Counted from the first letter of the stretch, positions 8,381 through 17,002 are shown. The stretch is DNA of 51,055 bases from Magnetococcales bacterium (GCA_015228935.1 JADGCO010000022.1:1-51055); one strand, 5' to 3'. Notes: generated by a model not told the origin, from the letters alone. Translations and numbers: made by a program.

Positions 8381-11300
8381 CTAATACAAAGCGGGAAAAA
8401 CAGACTGATCACCTCCAGCAACATTTTTTGGATAACGATTCCAATCTATTTTTTCAGGGTTATTCTTTCCTTCTGCACAGTCCTTAAGTTTCTGATAATG
8501 ATCTTTATAACGATCTCCTTTTGCATTCGAATTTCTTATTAAATCGAGAACTTTTTTATAAGTTTCAAGTGCCTTTTTACAATCACCTGCCATACATTGT
8601 GCAATGGCCAAGGTATGCAGAGAAGCCTGCTCACCTTTTTTACCTTTGTTCTGATCAACATATTTTAGAGCAAGAGCAAGAGCTTTCTCAATACCAACCC
8701 GCTTGCGAAAATACTCTTCGACAACAGACACCCATATAAAACTTTCCAACATCTGTGGCGGATCCTCGTTAACCATGGGTGTCAGGAGACGAAATGCCGT
8801 CTCAAAAGATTGGAGACTCAAGGTTTCCATTCCCAATTGGCGGGCCAACGCACCGATACCCAGATTCATGCCGGCTATTTTCGAACTTGCCCACTTATTC
8901 AATTCAACCCGTTCATCAGCAGGAAGATTTTTATCAATTGCCGCAAATTCTTGCAATCGATTTACCAAGCCCAGAGCTTTTTGATAAGAAACTATAGACT
9001 TTTTAAGATCGTCAAGCCGCTTCAAACTCAAGCCATGATACCAATATAAATTTATATATCTTTTCAGTTCTGAAGGATTAAGCTCAAACTTTTCAAAATT
9101 TATTTTGTTATTCGTCTCAAGGATAGAGATTGATTGGCCAAATTGAACAGCAGCAGCATCAAACTCTCCATCCTCATAATGACTATAACCGAGCATCATT
9201 ATAGATTTTAATGTTAGTCTACTCCGTTCCGATAACTCCGAAATTTTACCAAAATTCAACGTCGCATTTTTAAAATAATCCGACGCAACTTTAAAATGTT
9301 TATCTCCAAACTCTCTAAAACCATCGGCATACATTTTAAGGCCATCATCTATTAATGCCCTGTCATTCTTCGAATTTGATGCAAGATTCTTTTCAGCCTT
9401 ATCTTCATTCAAATTAAAATTATCAGAAAGCTGATTCGCACTAAAAACAACAGAAACAGGATTCCCTTCAACTATCTTTTTATACTTATCATATCCATCT
9501 TTGATAGCTTTTAATTCTGAATTCTTATTGATTATTTCCTTGCTCAGCTTTTGCTTCTCTTTATCAAGCTCGCTTTTTTCCATCTTTATTTTATTATTCT
9601 CTTCGACTAAATAATCACATCGCAGAGAAAGAGAATTATTAAATAGTTCATCTAATCTCTTATTCTCTGCTTCAGATCTCTCGTAGAGAATTGCGCATTG
9701 ATGAACATCATTTTCCAAATTAGAAACTTTCTGTTCTATTGCAATCGAATTCAATTTTTCTTCATCAAGTTTCTTTGTCAATTCCACTATTGTATCGCGA
9801 CGTTTCTCAAACTCGCTTTGTTGAAAAGCTAGTTCAGCAAGACGCCTATCAGATTCTGCTCTTAAATTTTCTCCACGAACATATCTTTCTTCAATTTCCA
9901 CCTTCTCATTTTTTGCCTTCTCTAACTCGACATTCTTTTTTAGTAAATCTCTCTCCTTGTCCAACAATACATTGTTTTTTTCTTTTAAGTTTTCGCTGCT
10001 ATTATGAAAAAAATACGCCATCATGAAAGAAAAAGCAATAACTACAACAACAGCAACTTTTTCATAAATAGATTGTTTTGTTTTTTTATTTAGATCATGC
10101 CTAGTAAAATCATTAACTGACTCCCAATCAATACCATACATCTCAGCCAAACTGTAATTCCACTTTTCCTCGTTTCGAAGAATTTTAAACTTATCCGCAT
10201 CAAATGAGTCCAGATAAATCTTGTGTTTACTTTTTTTCCAGTTCTTTGCCTTATCTTCGATTCGCTGAAAAAATGAGATATTTTCCATTTCTTCAGCCAC
10301 CCACTTCCCTAGACTATCCCATAAATAAATCAAGCTCTCATGGGTAATATCAACCCAGTGATCTTTTCTTAAGGTTTCATCTTGTTTGCAATCTACGGTC
10401 AGAAAGTAGACATCTTGACAAGCAAATGGCTTGATAACACTTTCCAAATCCTGTATACTGCCCCCCGTAAGGCCAAGCAATTTAGCTACTTGCACAGGCC
10501 TTCGCGTATCAGCAATTCCTTTACGACGATCAACCAATGCACAAAAAAGACGCCTACATATCTCCTTTTCGCGCTCATTAGGCAATTCAGCAAAAACCTG
10601 ATTGCCATGATTGGAAAGCATTCTTTTTGTTCCACCAAGTCCGTCAAGAGTTGCTTTTATAAGAGTCGGTTCATTAGGATCCTTGCTTTTCGCCTCTTGC
10701 CAAGCACGGAAAAGACAGTGTTGAAGGATTGGCAGTTGAAAAGGTTCCCATTTCAAATCATCAATGAGCTGATCAGTAAAGTCCCTGTTGGTGGAGCCTT
10801 TAAAAAGCCTCGCAGGTCCCTCAATAGCTTCTCGGAGATTTTCCAGGCTTAGGCGAGGAATTAAAAAATGCCCCCGATTGATCATACCTGGAAGATCTTG
10901 GAATACTGCACAATTGCCTTCATATTCAGAACGCATAGTTAGAATTACAAATATATTATAAGGCACATCCTTGAGAACGCAATACAGCAAATTGTTTACA
11001 AATTCTCTTTGCTGATGGGCAACTTGATGACGGAAAATTTCTTCAAACTGATCGACCAGGATCAGAATCGGTTGATCACGGTTAAATTCAATTTCCTTGA
11101 GAAATGTCACAAAACCATCACGACCCCTTTGCATCAAAGCCACGACATGTTCAACAGAAAACTTCTTCGTATTACCTTCAAGTTCTATGGCTTGTTCAGC
11201 CAAATGCAGCAGGGGATTATCGGCTGGGCGAAAGATCAAGAAACGCCATCTCCCCCCGACCCCAGGCAATAATCCCACCTCCAAGGCATTCAGGACACCA

Positions 11301-11527
11301 GTACGAACCAAAGACGACTTTCCCGACCCCGAAGAACCTAATACTGCCACAAATCGATTGCTATTCATGACATCAAGGATGTCATGGACTTGACGCTCTC
11401 GCCCAAAAAAGAGATGTGCCTCTTCCTTTTTGAAGGGACGAAGTCCGGGATAGGGAGACTCAAGAAAGTGCTTACAGGATGACCGAGTTACACTGGGATT
11501 CGGTTTACCCCGGAGAAAGTTTACCAT
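8381..11527 (-). CDS. nSTAND1 NTPase with membrane segment, coiled coil and helical repeats
   Basis: A 1048-aa protein. Residues 25-45 (YPGLRPFKKEEAHLFFGRE) are the hallmark opening of the nSTAND1 family. Walker A is GSSGSGKSS (64-72) and Walker B is LILVDQFEEIF (Asp159, Glu162/163). A winged-helix-like STAND region follows to about residue 420. A hydrophobic segment at about 487-505 (VAVVVVIAFSFMMAYFF) is a likely membrane span. A Lys/Glu-rich coiled coil runs from about 510 to 690, then helical, TPR-like sequence to the end, the usual position of the sensor in STAND proteins. It overlaps the upstream nSTAND1 gene by 23 bp, so translation is probably coupled. Codon use is AT-rich, unlike the neighbours. 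A role in conflict or antiphage defence is inferred from architecture. Confidence 0.85.
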   Translation of the reverse strand: MVNFLRGKPNPSVTRSSCKHFLESPYPGLRPFKKEEAHLFFGRERQVHDILDVMNSNRFVAVLGSSGSGKSSLVRTGVLNALEVGLLPGVGGRWRFLIFRPADNPLLHLAEQAIELEGNTKKFSVEHVVALMQRGRDGFVTFLKEIEFNRDQPILILVDQFEEIFRHQVAHQQREFVNNLLYCVLKDVPYNIFVILTMRSEYEGNCAVFQDLPGMINRGHFLIPRLSLENLREAIEGPARLFKGSTNRDFTDQLIDDLKWEPFQLPILQHCLFRAWQEAKSKDPNEPTLIKATLDGLGGTKRMLSNHGNQVFAELPNEREKEICRRLFCALVDRRKGIADTRRPVQVAKLLGLTGGSIQDLESVIKPFACQDVYFLTVDCKQDETLRKDHWVDITHESLIYLWDSLGKWVAEEMENISFFQRIEDKAKNWKKSKHKIYLDSFDADKFKILRNEEKWNYSLAEMYGIDWESVNDFTRHDLNKKTKQSIYEKVAVVVVIAFSFMMAYFFHNSSENLKEKNNVLLDKERDLLKKNVELEKAKNEKVEIEERYVRGENLRAESDRRLAELAFQQSEFEKRRDTIVELTKKLDEEKLNSIAIEQKVSNLENDVHQCAILYERSEAENKRLDELFNNSLSLRCDYLVEENNKIKMEKSELDKEKQKLSKEIINKNSELKAIKDGYDKYKKIVEGNPVSVVFSANQLSDNFNLNEDKAEKNLASNSKNDRALIDDGLKMYADGFREFGDKHFKVASDYFKNATLNFGKISELSERSRLTLKSIMMLGYSHYEDGEFDAAAVQFGQSISILETNNKINFEKFELNPSELKRYINLYWYHGLSLKRLDDLKKSIVSYQKALGLVNRLQEFAAIDKNLPADERVELNKWASSKIAGMNLGIGALARQLGMETLSLQSFETAFRLLTPMVNEDPPQMLESFIWVSVVEEYFRKRVGIEKALALALKYVDQNKGKKGEQASLHTLAIAQCMAGDCKKALETYKKVLDLIRNSNAKGDRYKDHYQKLKDCAEGKNNPEKIDWNRYPKNVAGGDQSVFPALY

Positions 11528-12383
11528 GGAACTGTTCTTTCACCAATCTCAGATAATTGTCAAGAGTCAAAACTGGCTTAGTTTCCCTGTTGAATCCCGA
11601 AGCCTGTGTCCATAGCTTTTGTAAAACCGACTGGAGAGTCGGTAAAGGTGCCTTCAAATCCTTGAGATCCATGATCAAACGTTGCAGCAATCCGGGCTCC
11701 AAAAAACCCCCGAAAAGCCGAACAGGTCCTTCAATAGACGCCTGGACCTGTACAACATCTGGACGAGGCAAAAGGTGCAACCCAATATTTGCATATCGAG
11801 TCAAATTATCATACTTTGACAATTTTCCGAAATTGTCATCTTCCATCACCAAGACCGAGTGAAGCAACCTAGGTGTTGTTTGTGCAGCACCAATCAGATG
11901 CCCTATAAACTCATCCAACAGATCCGGTGGTGTCTGATCCAGAAATGAGTCCAGGTTATCCATGACCAACAGAAGGCCGGACTCCTCTCTTGGTGGAAAC
12001 AAACGGGCAAGAAAATCCGAAAAACCCGATTCAATCTGTCGTAACTCCGCCGCCAAAGATACCGAGTCACCCCAGTTGACGGACACATCATGCCGATGTC
12101 TCCTGATTGCATCAATCAAACTTACATATGGATTGGCGCTGGTCAGGAGTTCAAGAACAATCCAACTTCCTCCGCACCCAGGTGCCAATCCACATTCCAA
12201 TGCATCTATCAGTCCACTATTAACCATGGATGATTTTCCACACTGGGTCGGTCCTGTCAACAACAGCAAACCCTGAGCAGACAACTTTTCCAAGGAGGGA
12301 GCTAATCTGGAAGCTGGAGTAAAAAAAATCTCGGCATCCCCTCTTTGGAACGGACGCAGTCCGGGAAACGGGACATCAAACAT
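11505..12383 (-). CDS. Compact nSTAND1-family ATPase without sensor region
   Basis: A 292-aa paralogue of the ATPase core of the next gene. It opens FPGLRPFQRGDAEIFF, has Walker A GPTQCGKSS (44-52) and a Walker B-like strand LLLVMDNLDSFLD, in which the QFEE of the larger protein is replaced by NLDS. The Arg-containing FGRE element of nSTAND1 is also replaced (FFTPAS). It has no C-terminal repeats, membrane segment or effector, so it may act as a regulatory partner or as a mixed-oligomer subunit. It overlaps the TIR gene by 8 bp and the long nSTAND1 gene by 23 bp. Its base composition is closer to the host than that of its two neighbours. Activity is uncertain because of the altered Walker B neighbourhood. 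Confidence 0.8.
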   Translation of the reverse strand: MFDVPFPGLRPFQRGDAEIFFTPASRLAPSLEKLSAQGLLLLTGPTQCGKSSMVNSGLIDALECGLAPGCGGSWIVLELLTSANPYVSLIDAIRRHRHDVSVNWGDSVSLAAELRQIESGFSDFLARLFPPREESGLLLVMDNLDSFLDQTPPDLLDEFIGHLIGAAQTTPRLLHSVLVMEDDNFGKLSKYDNLTRYANIGLHLLPRPDVVQVQASIEGPVRLFGGFLEPGLLQRLIMDLKDLKAPLPTLQSVLQKLWTQASGFNRETKPVLTLDNYLRLVKEQFHGKLSPG

Positions 12384-13908
12384 GGGAATTCCCTTTCATA
12401 GCTACTAGTTGCTCAACAAACTGACGCACATCCTCGGTAATGTCATCACTTAAGCAAAAAGTATACCACTCGTTATTGGCAGCATGAATGACGGGAACGG
12501 TGAGATTATTTACCCCTTCCTTTTTATCCTCAGAAATGAAAAAAGCATATACGTCCAACGGACCCGACTTCCCTTCCCCAATTCGAGAGGGAAGTGCTTT
12601 GATAAACCTTTGATGGTGGCTGGCAACCCATACAGGAGCCGCCTTGTCAGCAACCAGTATCAGATCCTGACATGCCTCAAGATTTTCCCGGTAAATAGAT
12701 TCAATTTTCCCAGAAGTCAGGAGATTATTATCAAATGTTCTGACATCGTAACCATTCTTGTTCAGTTCATCACGAAGAACAGAAGCCAAAATTTTGTCGC
12801 TCTTGTCAGCAACAAGATAAATGAATGGCCTTGTCTGCGACAAGGAATGCAACGACAATCTGGACTCTAAAAATTTTAGAAAATTCTCCAATTCACCTGA
12901 AAACACATCACTAAGTTTAACAAGCTCCTCATGATCATAATTAAATATCTCTGATAAATCCGACCTTGGATCAAGCCATAAATAAAATCTTGCGTCATTC
13001 TTAAATATGTTTCTGGCAGTATCAAATTGATAAAACGGAAGACCGCCAGGCATTTGATGAGGATTAACACACCCCGTGTGGTTGCTCAGCAATTGAATAT
13101 AAGCAATACAATTTTTGCATTCATGCATGGACTCAGCTAAATATCTGGCATCATTTGTTTCTAAATTCTCTTTTCTCGGGAAAACTGTGTAACCTTTAGA
13201 CACCAACCAAGCCCTGACATACTCCAACTCTCTACAAATATCATCGGTTGCCATCGCCAAATACACATTTCTTCCATTACCACCATGCGAATCTTCGGTA
13301 ACTATGCCCGATTTGCCTTTCAACTCCTTGAGCTTTTCTGAAATATCATTCCCAATTTTTATCATAAATTTCTCAAAATAATCTATATTAGAATCCTGAA
13401 CACCATCAACAAACCTCCAATCACTTCCCTTATCACTTTCTGTGACGAAAAAATCATAACCTGCCTGTTCAATCCTGGAAAATTGTCTGTAAATTTCATC
13501 ATTTTTAATATCATTATTCGTAAAAATTGGGAAAAACCTCGATTCATCACCCACTGTCCTCTTCAAAGATTCATAAAAAGACTTGCTTTCTTCCATGCAC
13601 CATGGCGCACCAAAATATCCCTCGGATATAAATGCAACAAACACTGCGGATGATGCAGCATTCCGTTTAATATCCTGTAAATTGGCGTTTCCTTTCTGAT
13701 CGGTCAAATCGAACCAGATTCGCAGGTTGCGTATACCAAGCCTGGATAGAATAAAAGTTTTTATTCTTGCACGAAAATACCCGATCATACCATGTTCCAA
13801 CCGACCGGCCCCTGGAAACCGGGGAGGAGGACTGATAGGATTATCAACCCGTGCATAACTTATGAAAACGTCATTATCATATCCAGGAACATACCCTTTT
13901 TCCTCCAT
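12376..13908 (-). CDS. TIR-domain protein with two further TIR-like domains
   Basis: A 510-aa protein, first gene of the island operon. Residues 11-150 form a TIR domain: DVFISYARVDNP at 13-24, an IWFD strand and FISEGYFGAPWCMEE, which places the putative NADase glutamate at Glu107 (the W-C-x-x-E pattern). A second region from about 213 (NVYLAMATDDICRELEYV) resembles the TIR-like module, often written VFLAETTDDL, found with STAND proteins. A third from about 361 (PFIYLVADKSDKILASVL) has another TIR-like strand-helix opening. The last two lack the W-C-x-x-E motif. Known TIR immune effectors degrade NAD+ or make cyclic ADP-ribose signals; that this one does is inference. The ribosome-binding site (GGGGAG) is 11 nt from the ATG. 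Confidence 0.83.
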   Translation of the reverse strand: MEEKGYVPGYDNDVFISYARVDNPISPPPRFPGAGRLEHGMIGYFRARIKTFILSRLGIRNLRIWFDLTDQKGNANLQDIKRNAASSAVFVAFISEGYFGAPWCMEESKSFYESLKRTVGDESRFFPIFTNNDIKNDEIYRQFSRIEQAGYDFFVTESDKGSDWRFVDGVQDSNIDYFEKFMIKIGNDISEKLKELKGKSGIVTEDSHGGNGRNVYLAMATDDICRELEYVRAWLVSKGYTVFPRKENLETNDARYLAESMHECKNCIAYIQLLSNHTGCVNPHQMPGGLPFYQFDTARNIFKNDARFYLWLDPRSDLSEIFNYDHEELVKLSDVFSGELENFLKFLESRLSLHSLSQTRPFIYLVADKSDKILASVLRDELNKNGYDVRTFDNNLLTSGKIESIYRENLEACQDLILVADKAAPVWVASHHQRFIKALPSRIGEGKSGPLDVYAFFISEDKKEGVNNLTVPVIHAANNEWYTFCLSDDITEDVRQFVEQLVAMKGNSHV

Positions 13909-14137
13909 TGCAGTGTCAACTCCCCATTATCAAGCTCTGCCAAAAAAGCCACGCCGAACACCCAACGATCTCGCAAAAACTTACATCAGAAAATGTTTTC
14001 ACTTACAACACATCTGAGCCTGATTTTATCATCATACAAACAACTACCTCAAGGTATTCAGTTCAAGAAATCGCACACTGAAGTTAAGAAGAGAGAAAAT
14101 TTTCTAACACTCTGAAATAAAATAATATTATTCAAAT
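13909..14137 (-). promoter_or_regulatory. Upstream region of the TIR/nSTAND1 operon
   Basis: This 229-bp AT-rich gap separates the TIR gene start from the right repeat copy and must hold the operon promoter if the island is autonomous. A perfect 12-bp palindrome, agaaaattttct, lies at 14094-14105 and another, ataatattat, near 14122. On the minus strand a TTGAGG hexamer 16 bp from GATAAA (about 14035-14062) is a weak sigma70 candidate. No regulator gene is present on the island. Confidence 0.3.
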
Positions 14138-14953
14138 GCATTTTCGACCTCCTGGACACCCAACCCCGGATTCAGGACCCGGTCGAACCGGCTTCCCTGG
14201 CCAACATTCGCCAGGGGGGTGTCCGGCTGCACGCCATATCCCTGGACTATGGCCGGGAGACGATTCTGCGCGGCATCGATCTCGACATTCGTCCCGGCGA
14301 AAAAAATTGCCCTGGTCGGACCGACCGGGGCCGGCAAAAGCAGTCTGGCCAGGCTCATCAACCGCACCTGGGATCCGACCCAGGGGCACGTCACGATTGA
14401 TGGCGTGGATGTCCGGCAACTGCCCCTTGCCCGTTTGCGCCGCATTGTGGGCGTTGTCCACCAGGAAACCTTCCTCTTCGCTGGAACCTTTCTGGAAAAC
14501 ATCACCCTGCATGATCCCACCATCTCCCAGGAGCGTGCCCTGGAAGCCGCCCGTCAGGCGGGCATTCTGGAGTGTTGCCGCGACCTTCCCCATGGTCTGC
14601 ACACCCTGATCGCCGAACGCGGCATCAATCTTTCCGCCGGGCAGCGCCAGCTCCTCGGCATTGCCCGGGTCCTGGCCGCCAACCCCCGCATTCTGATTCT
14701 CGACGAAGCCACGAGTTCGGTCGATACGATCAGCGAACGCTTTCTCCAGGAAGCCATGCACCGCCTCATGAGCAACCGGACCGCCATCGTCATTGCCCAC
14801 CGTCTGAATACCATCCTGCACATGGACCGCATCGTCGTCATCGCCGGAGGACGCATCGTCGAATCAGGCACCCATGCCACCCTCCTGGCACAACAAGGCC
14901 TCTATGCCCGCCTCCATGCCCTGCAATTTCAGGAAACGCAACATATCTGCTGA
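14138..14953 (+). pseudogene. Truncated, frameshifted copy of the mdlB-like exporter gene (ATPase domain only)
   Basis: Right copy of the direct repeat. It begins inside the gene, at the bases corresponding to 7512, so it lacks the membrane domain. An A-tract (7 A at about 14300 versus 6 in the intact gene) shifts the frame just before Walker A. After the shift the ATPase motifs GPTGAGKSS, LSAGQ and LDEATSSVD are intact, and the gene ends with a different tail, ETQHIC. This tail may be the original end of the exporter gene before the island came in. Confidence 0.9.
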
Positions 14954-14978
14954 CAGAACACAACAGACCTGTTATATT
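14950..14978 (+). promoter_or_regulatory. Predicted sigma70 promoter of hicAB
   Basis: CTGACA at 14950-14955 and TATATT at 14973-14978 are separated by 17 bp, a near-consensus pair. Transcription would begin at about 14985, at or next to the ATG of hicA at 14986, and there is no Shine-Dalgarno sequence, so the message may be leaderless or nearly so. The -35 lies within the last codons of the exporter pseudogene. Confidence 0.55.
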
Positions 14979-14985
14979 TTTCCCC

Positions 14986-15162
14986 ATGAACAGCAACGAA
15001 TTCAAGAGGTGGTTGGCCCAGCAAGGGGCCACATTCGTTCCCGGCAAAGGAGGGCATGTCAGGATTTTCTTGAACGGTCGAGTCTCCGTGTTGCCCATGC
15101 ACTCGGGGGATCTGAAGAAAGGCACGGTTGCGGGTATCAAAAAACAGCTTGGGTTAAAATAG
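14986..15162 (+). CDS. hicA: HicA-family mRNA interferase toxin
   Basis: A 58-aa protein with the HicA dsRBD-like fold signature: GKGGHVRIFLNG, with the catalytic His at residue 24, then VLPMHSGDLKKGTVAGIKKQLGL, split here as VLPMHSGD and LKKGTVAGIKKQLG. HicA toxins cleave mRNA when not bound by HicB. The usual GSH triad is GGH here. It is followed 11 bp later by hicB. The start at 14986 is the only ATG that fits the family length. Confidence 0.88.
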   Translation: MNSNEFKRWLAQQGATFVPGKGGHVRIFLNGRVSVLPMHSGDLKKGTVAGIKKQLGLK

Positions 15163-15173
15163 GGATGTGAAAC

Positions 15174-15674
15174 ATGTGGAATTATGTCGTTGAACTCACC
15201 CCCGCTGAAGAAGGCGGATTTGTCGTCACTTTTCCGGATATTCCCCCCGCCATTACACAAGGCGAAGACAGGGACGAGGCACTTTTGCGTGCCCGTGATG
15301 CCTTGGAAACGGCTTTGGAGTTTTACATTGACGACCGAAAACCACTTCCTGTTCCATCTCCGGCTGGTGGACACCCCACGGTTCGCCCTAACGCCCTGGT
15401 GTGCGCCAAGCTGGCCGTCTACCAGGCCATGCAGGAAACCGGCGTTCGCAAGGCTGAGCTGGCCCGGCGTCTGCATTGGCACCTTCCACAAGTGGATCGG
15501 TTGCTTGATCTGCGGCATGCCTCACGCCTTGACCAGGTTGAAACAGCCCTTGACGCCCTTGGTCTCCAGGTTGTCATATCGGTGGAAGCGGCGCAATCCT
15601 TCACGATGCCAATGGATCACCGTTGTCGGCTTGACGATGACCAAGGCTTCACGCCAACCTTGCCAAACACTTGA
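15174..15674 (+). CDS. hicB: HicB-family antitoxin with altered C-terminus
   Basis: The 166-aa frame begins with a HicB RNase H-like fold (ELTPAEEGGFVVTFPDIPPA, then ITQGEDRDEALLRARDALETA) and continues with a helix-turn-helix region (about 85-135, KAELARRLHWHLPQVDRLLD) that would bind its own promoter. HicB neutralises HicA and represses the operon. From about residue 140 (after VVISVEAA) the frame runs antisense through a transposase remnant, so the last ~27 residues are probably not original. The antitoxin and DNA-binding parts look intact, so the module may still work. Confidence 0.85.
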   Translation: MWNYVVELTPAEEGGFVVTFPDIPPAITQGEDRDEALLRARDALETALEFYIDDRKPLPVPSPAGGHPTVRPNALVCAKLAVYQAMQETGVRKAELARRLHWHLPQVDRLLDLRHASRLDQVETALDALGLQVVISVEAAQSFTMPMDHRCRLDDDQGFTPTLPNT

Positions 15675-15853
15675 TAGCAAACCCAAAGCAGGCGATCCAA
15701 TGGATGAATCTGCAACCGACGAGGCTGATTCCTTTGAAGGACCGCCAGTTGGTGCCTCAAAGCCAGGATTTCCACTTGCAAGGCGGTTCGGCTGCGGAGC
15801 AGGTCGGCGATGCAGATGCCGATGATGGTGAAAAGTGATTTAAGGCACAGCAT
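15593..15853 (-). pseudogene. Remnant of an integrase-core (DDE) transposase N-terminus
   Basis: On the minus strand, from an ATG at 15853, the translation contains SRTALQVEILALRHQLAVLQ and LDRLLW, typical of the N-terminal region of IS3/IS481-like integrase-core transposases. A frameshift at about 15660-15680 is followed by WREALVIVKPTTVIHWHREG in another frame, the next conserved segment of the same proteins. The catalytic core is missing. The remnant overlaps the 3' end of hicB. Confidence 0.7.
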
Positions 15854-15867
15854 TCGAGGATGTTGAC

Positions 15868-16818
15868 ATGGCCGATCACGACAATCAAAGCCAACCGACC
15901 GAGTACGACTCGCCATGGAAAGAGATCTTGAAAGCGTACTTCAAGGACTTTCTGGCGTTTTTCCTGCCAAAGGCACATGAAGGCATCGATTGGCAGCGTG
16001 GCCCTGAATTCCTGGACAAGGAGTTGGATCGGATCACGCGGGAGGCGGAATCCGGCAATCGTCGTGTCGATCTGCTGGTCCGGGTCTGGCTGCTCGACGG
16101 TGATGAACTCTGGGTGCTGATCCATGTCGAAATCCAGGGGAACCGTGATCCGAATTTCGAAGAGCGGATGTTCACCTGTCAGTATCGGGCCTTCGACCTC
16201 TACAAGAGACCCGTGGTCAGCCTGGCCATCCTCGCTGACGAAGAAGCCACTTGGCGGCCATCGGCGTTTGATTACCAGAAGTGGGGATCCAAGGTCAGTT
16301 TCCAGTTCAATGCCATCAAATTGCTGGATTACCTGTCTCGGTTGGATCTCCTGGAGTCATCCACCAATCCGTTTGCCATCGTCACCCTGGCGCATCTGAC
16401 CGGCAAACAGACCAGGAACCAACCGGCAGAACGATTTCAGCACAAAATGCGCATCACGCGCATGCTGTACGAGCGTGGTTTCAGCCGCCAACAGATCGTT
16501 GACCTCTTTCGATTCATCGACTGGGTGCTGAGCCTGCCGGAAGAGTTGGACAACCAATTCTGGACAAATCTATCCAACTTCGAGGAGAACAAGAAAATGC
16601 CTTATATCACAAGCGTAGAGCGGATTGGGATGCGGAAGGGAGAAGAGAAAGGCCGTCATGATGGCAAGGCTGAAATGCTGCTCAAACAGCTCCAGGCTCG
16701 CTTTGGATCGGTTCCAGAATCGTTTCAGAAAAAAGTGGCCTCTGCTGACCTGAATGATATTGATGCCTGGGCCATCAAAATTTTTCAGGCCGACTCACTT
16801 CAAGCTGTTTTTCATTGA
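15868..16818 (+). CDS. Rpn/PD-(D/E)XK nuclease-family putative transposase
   Basis: A 316-aa protein. The N-terminal half has the nuclease-fold pattern RRVDLLVRVWLLDG followed by LIHVEIQG, with the D and E-x-Q of the PD-(D/E)XK core, and the conserved YRAFDLY segment. The C-terminal ~55 residues (LLKQLQARFGSVP and onward) resemble the helical DUF4351-type tail found on this family. Rpn proteins promote RecA-independent recombination in E. coli and some act as nucleases in defence or toxin systems; the role here is unknown. It stands alone beside hicAB and the transposase remnant. Confidence 0.8.
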   Translation: MADHDNQSQPTEYDSPWKEILKAYFKDFLAFFLPKAHEGIDWQRGPEFLDKELDRITREAESGNRRVDLLVRVWLLDGDELWVLIHVEIQGNRDPNFEERMFTCQYRAFDLYKRPVVSLAILADEEATWRPSAFDYQKWGSKVSFQFNAIKLLDYLSRLDLLESSTNPFAIVTLAHLTGKQTRNQPAERFQHKMRITRMLYERGFSRQQIVDLFRFIDWVLSLPEELDNQFWTNLSNFEENKKMPYITSVERIGMRKGEEKGRHDGKAEMLLKQLQARFGSVPESFQKKVASADLNDIDAWAIKIFQADSLQAVFH

Positions 16819-17002
16819 CATGTTCCACTTGGTCACCATGTGCCCATCGGAATCTGCTCCAACCCTCCAACCGGGAGAGCCGGAAAATCCGTTCAATTCG
16901 GCACTCGGTCGTGGACACCAACGTGGGTGATGGAAGCTTTTCATTCCCCATTCTGGGTAGTGCTACACATGTACGTTGCAGGTCGCCAAGGCAGAAGAAA
17001 AA

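Larger units (their letters stand above)
8306..14137. mobile_element. AT-rich genomic island between direct repeats, carrying the TIR/nSTAND1 operon
   Basis: The segment between the two mdlB repeat copies holds exactly three genes, all minus strand, and is visibly far more AT-rich than the flanking GC-rich genes. No integrase, transposase or recombinase is present inside it. The bounding repeats are long enough for homologous recombination, which would excise the island and restore one exporter gene with the ending now found at 14953. The mechanism of insertion is inferred, and a collapsed or chimeric assembly is an alternative that read mapping should exclude. Confidence 0.65.

Noticed and set aside
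8306-14137. Prophage or integrative element with its own integrase
   Set aside because: No integrase, structural or mobilisation gene is present; only repeat-mediated movement can be proposed.
14219-14953. A working stand-alone ABC ATPase gene
   Set aside because: It is a 5'-truncated, frameshifted copy of the neighbouring exporter gene, without a ribosome-binding site at the putative start.
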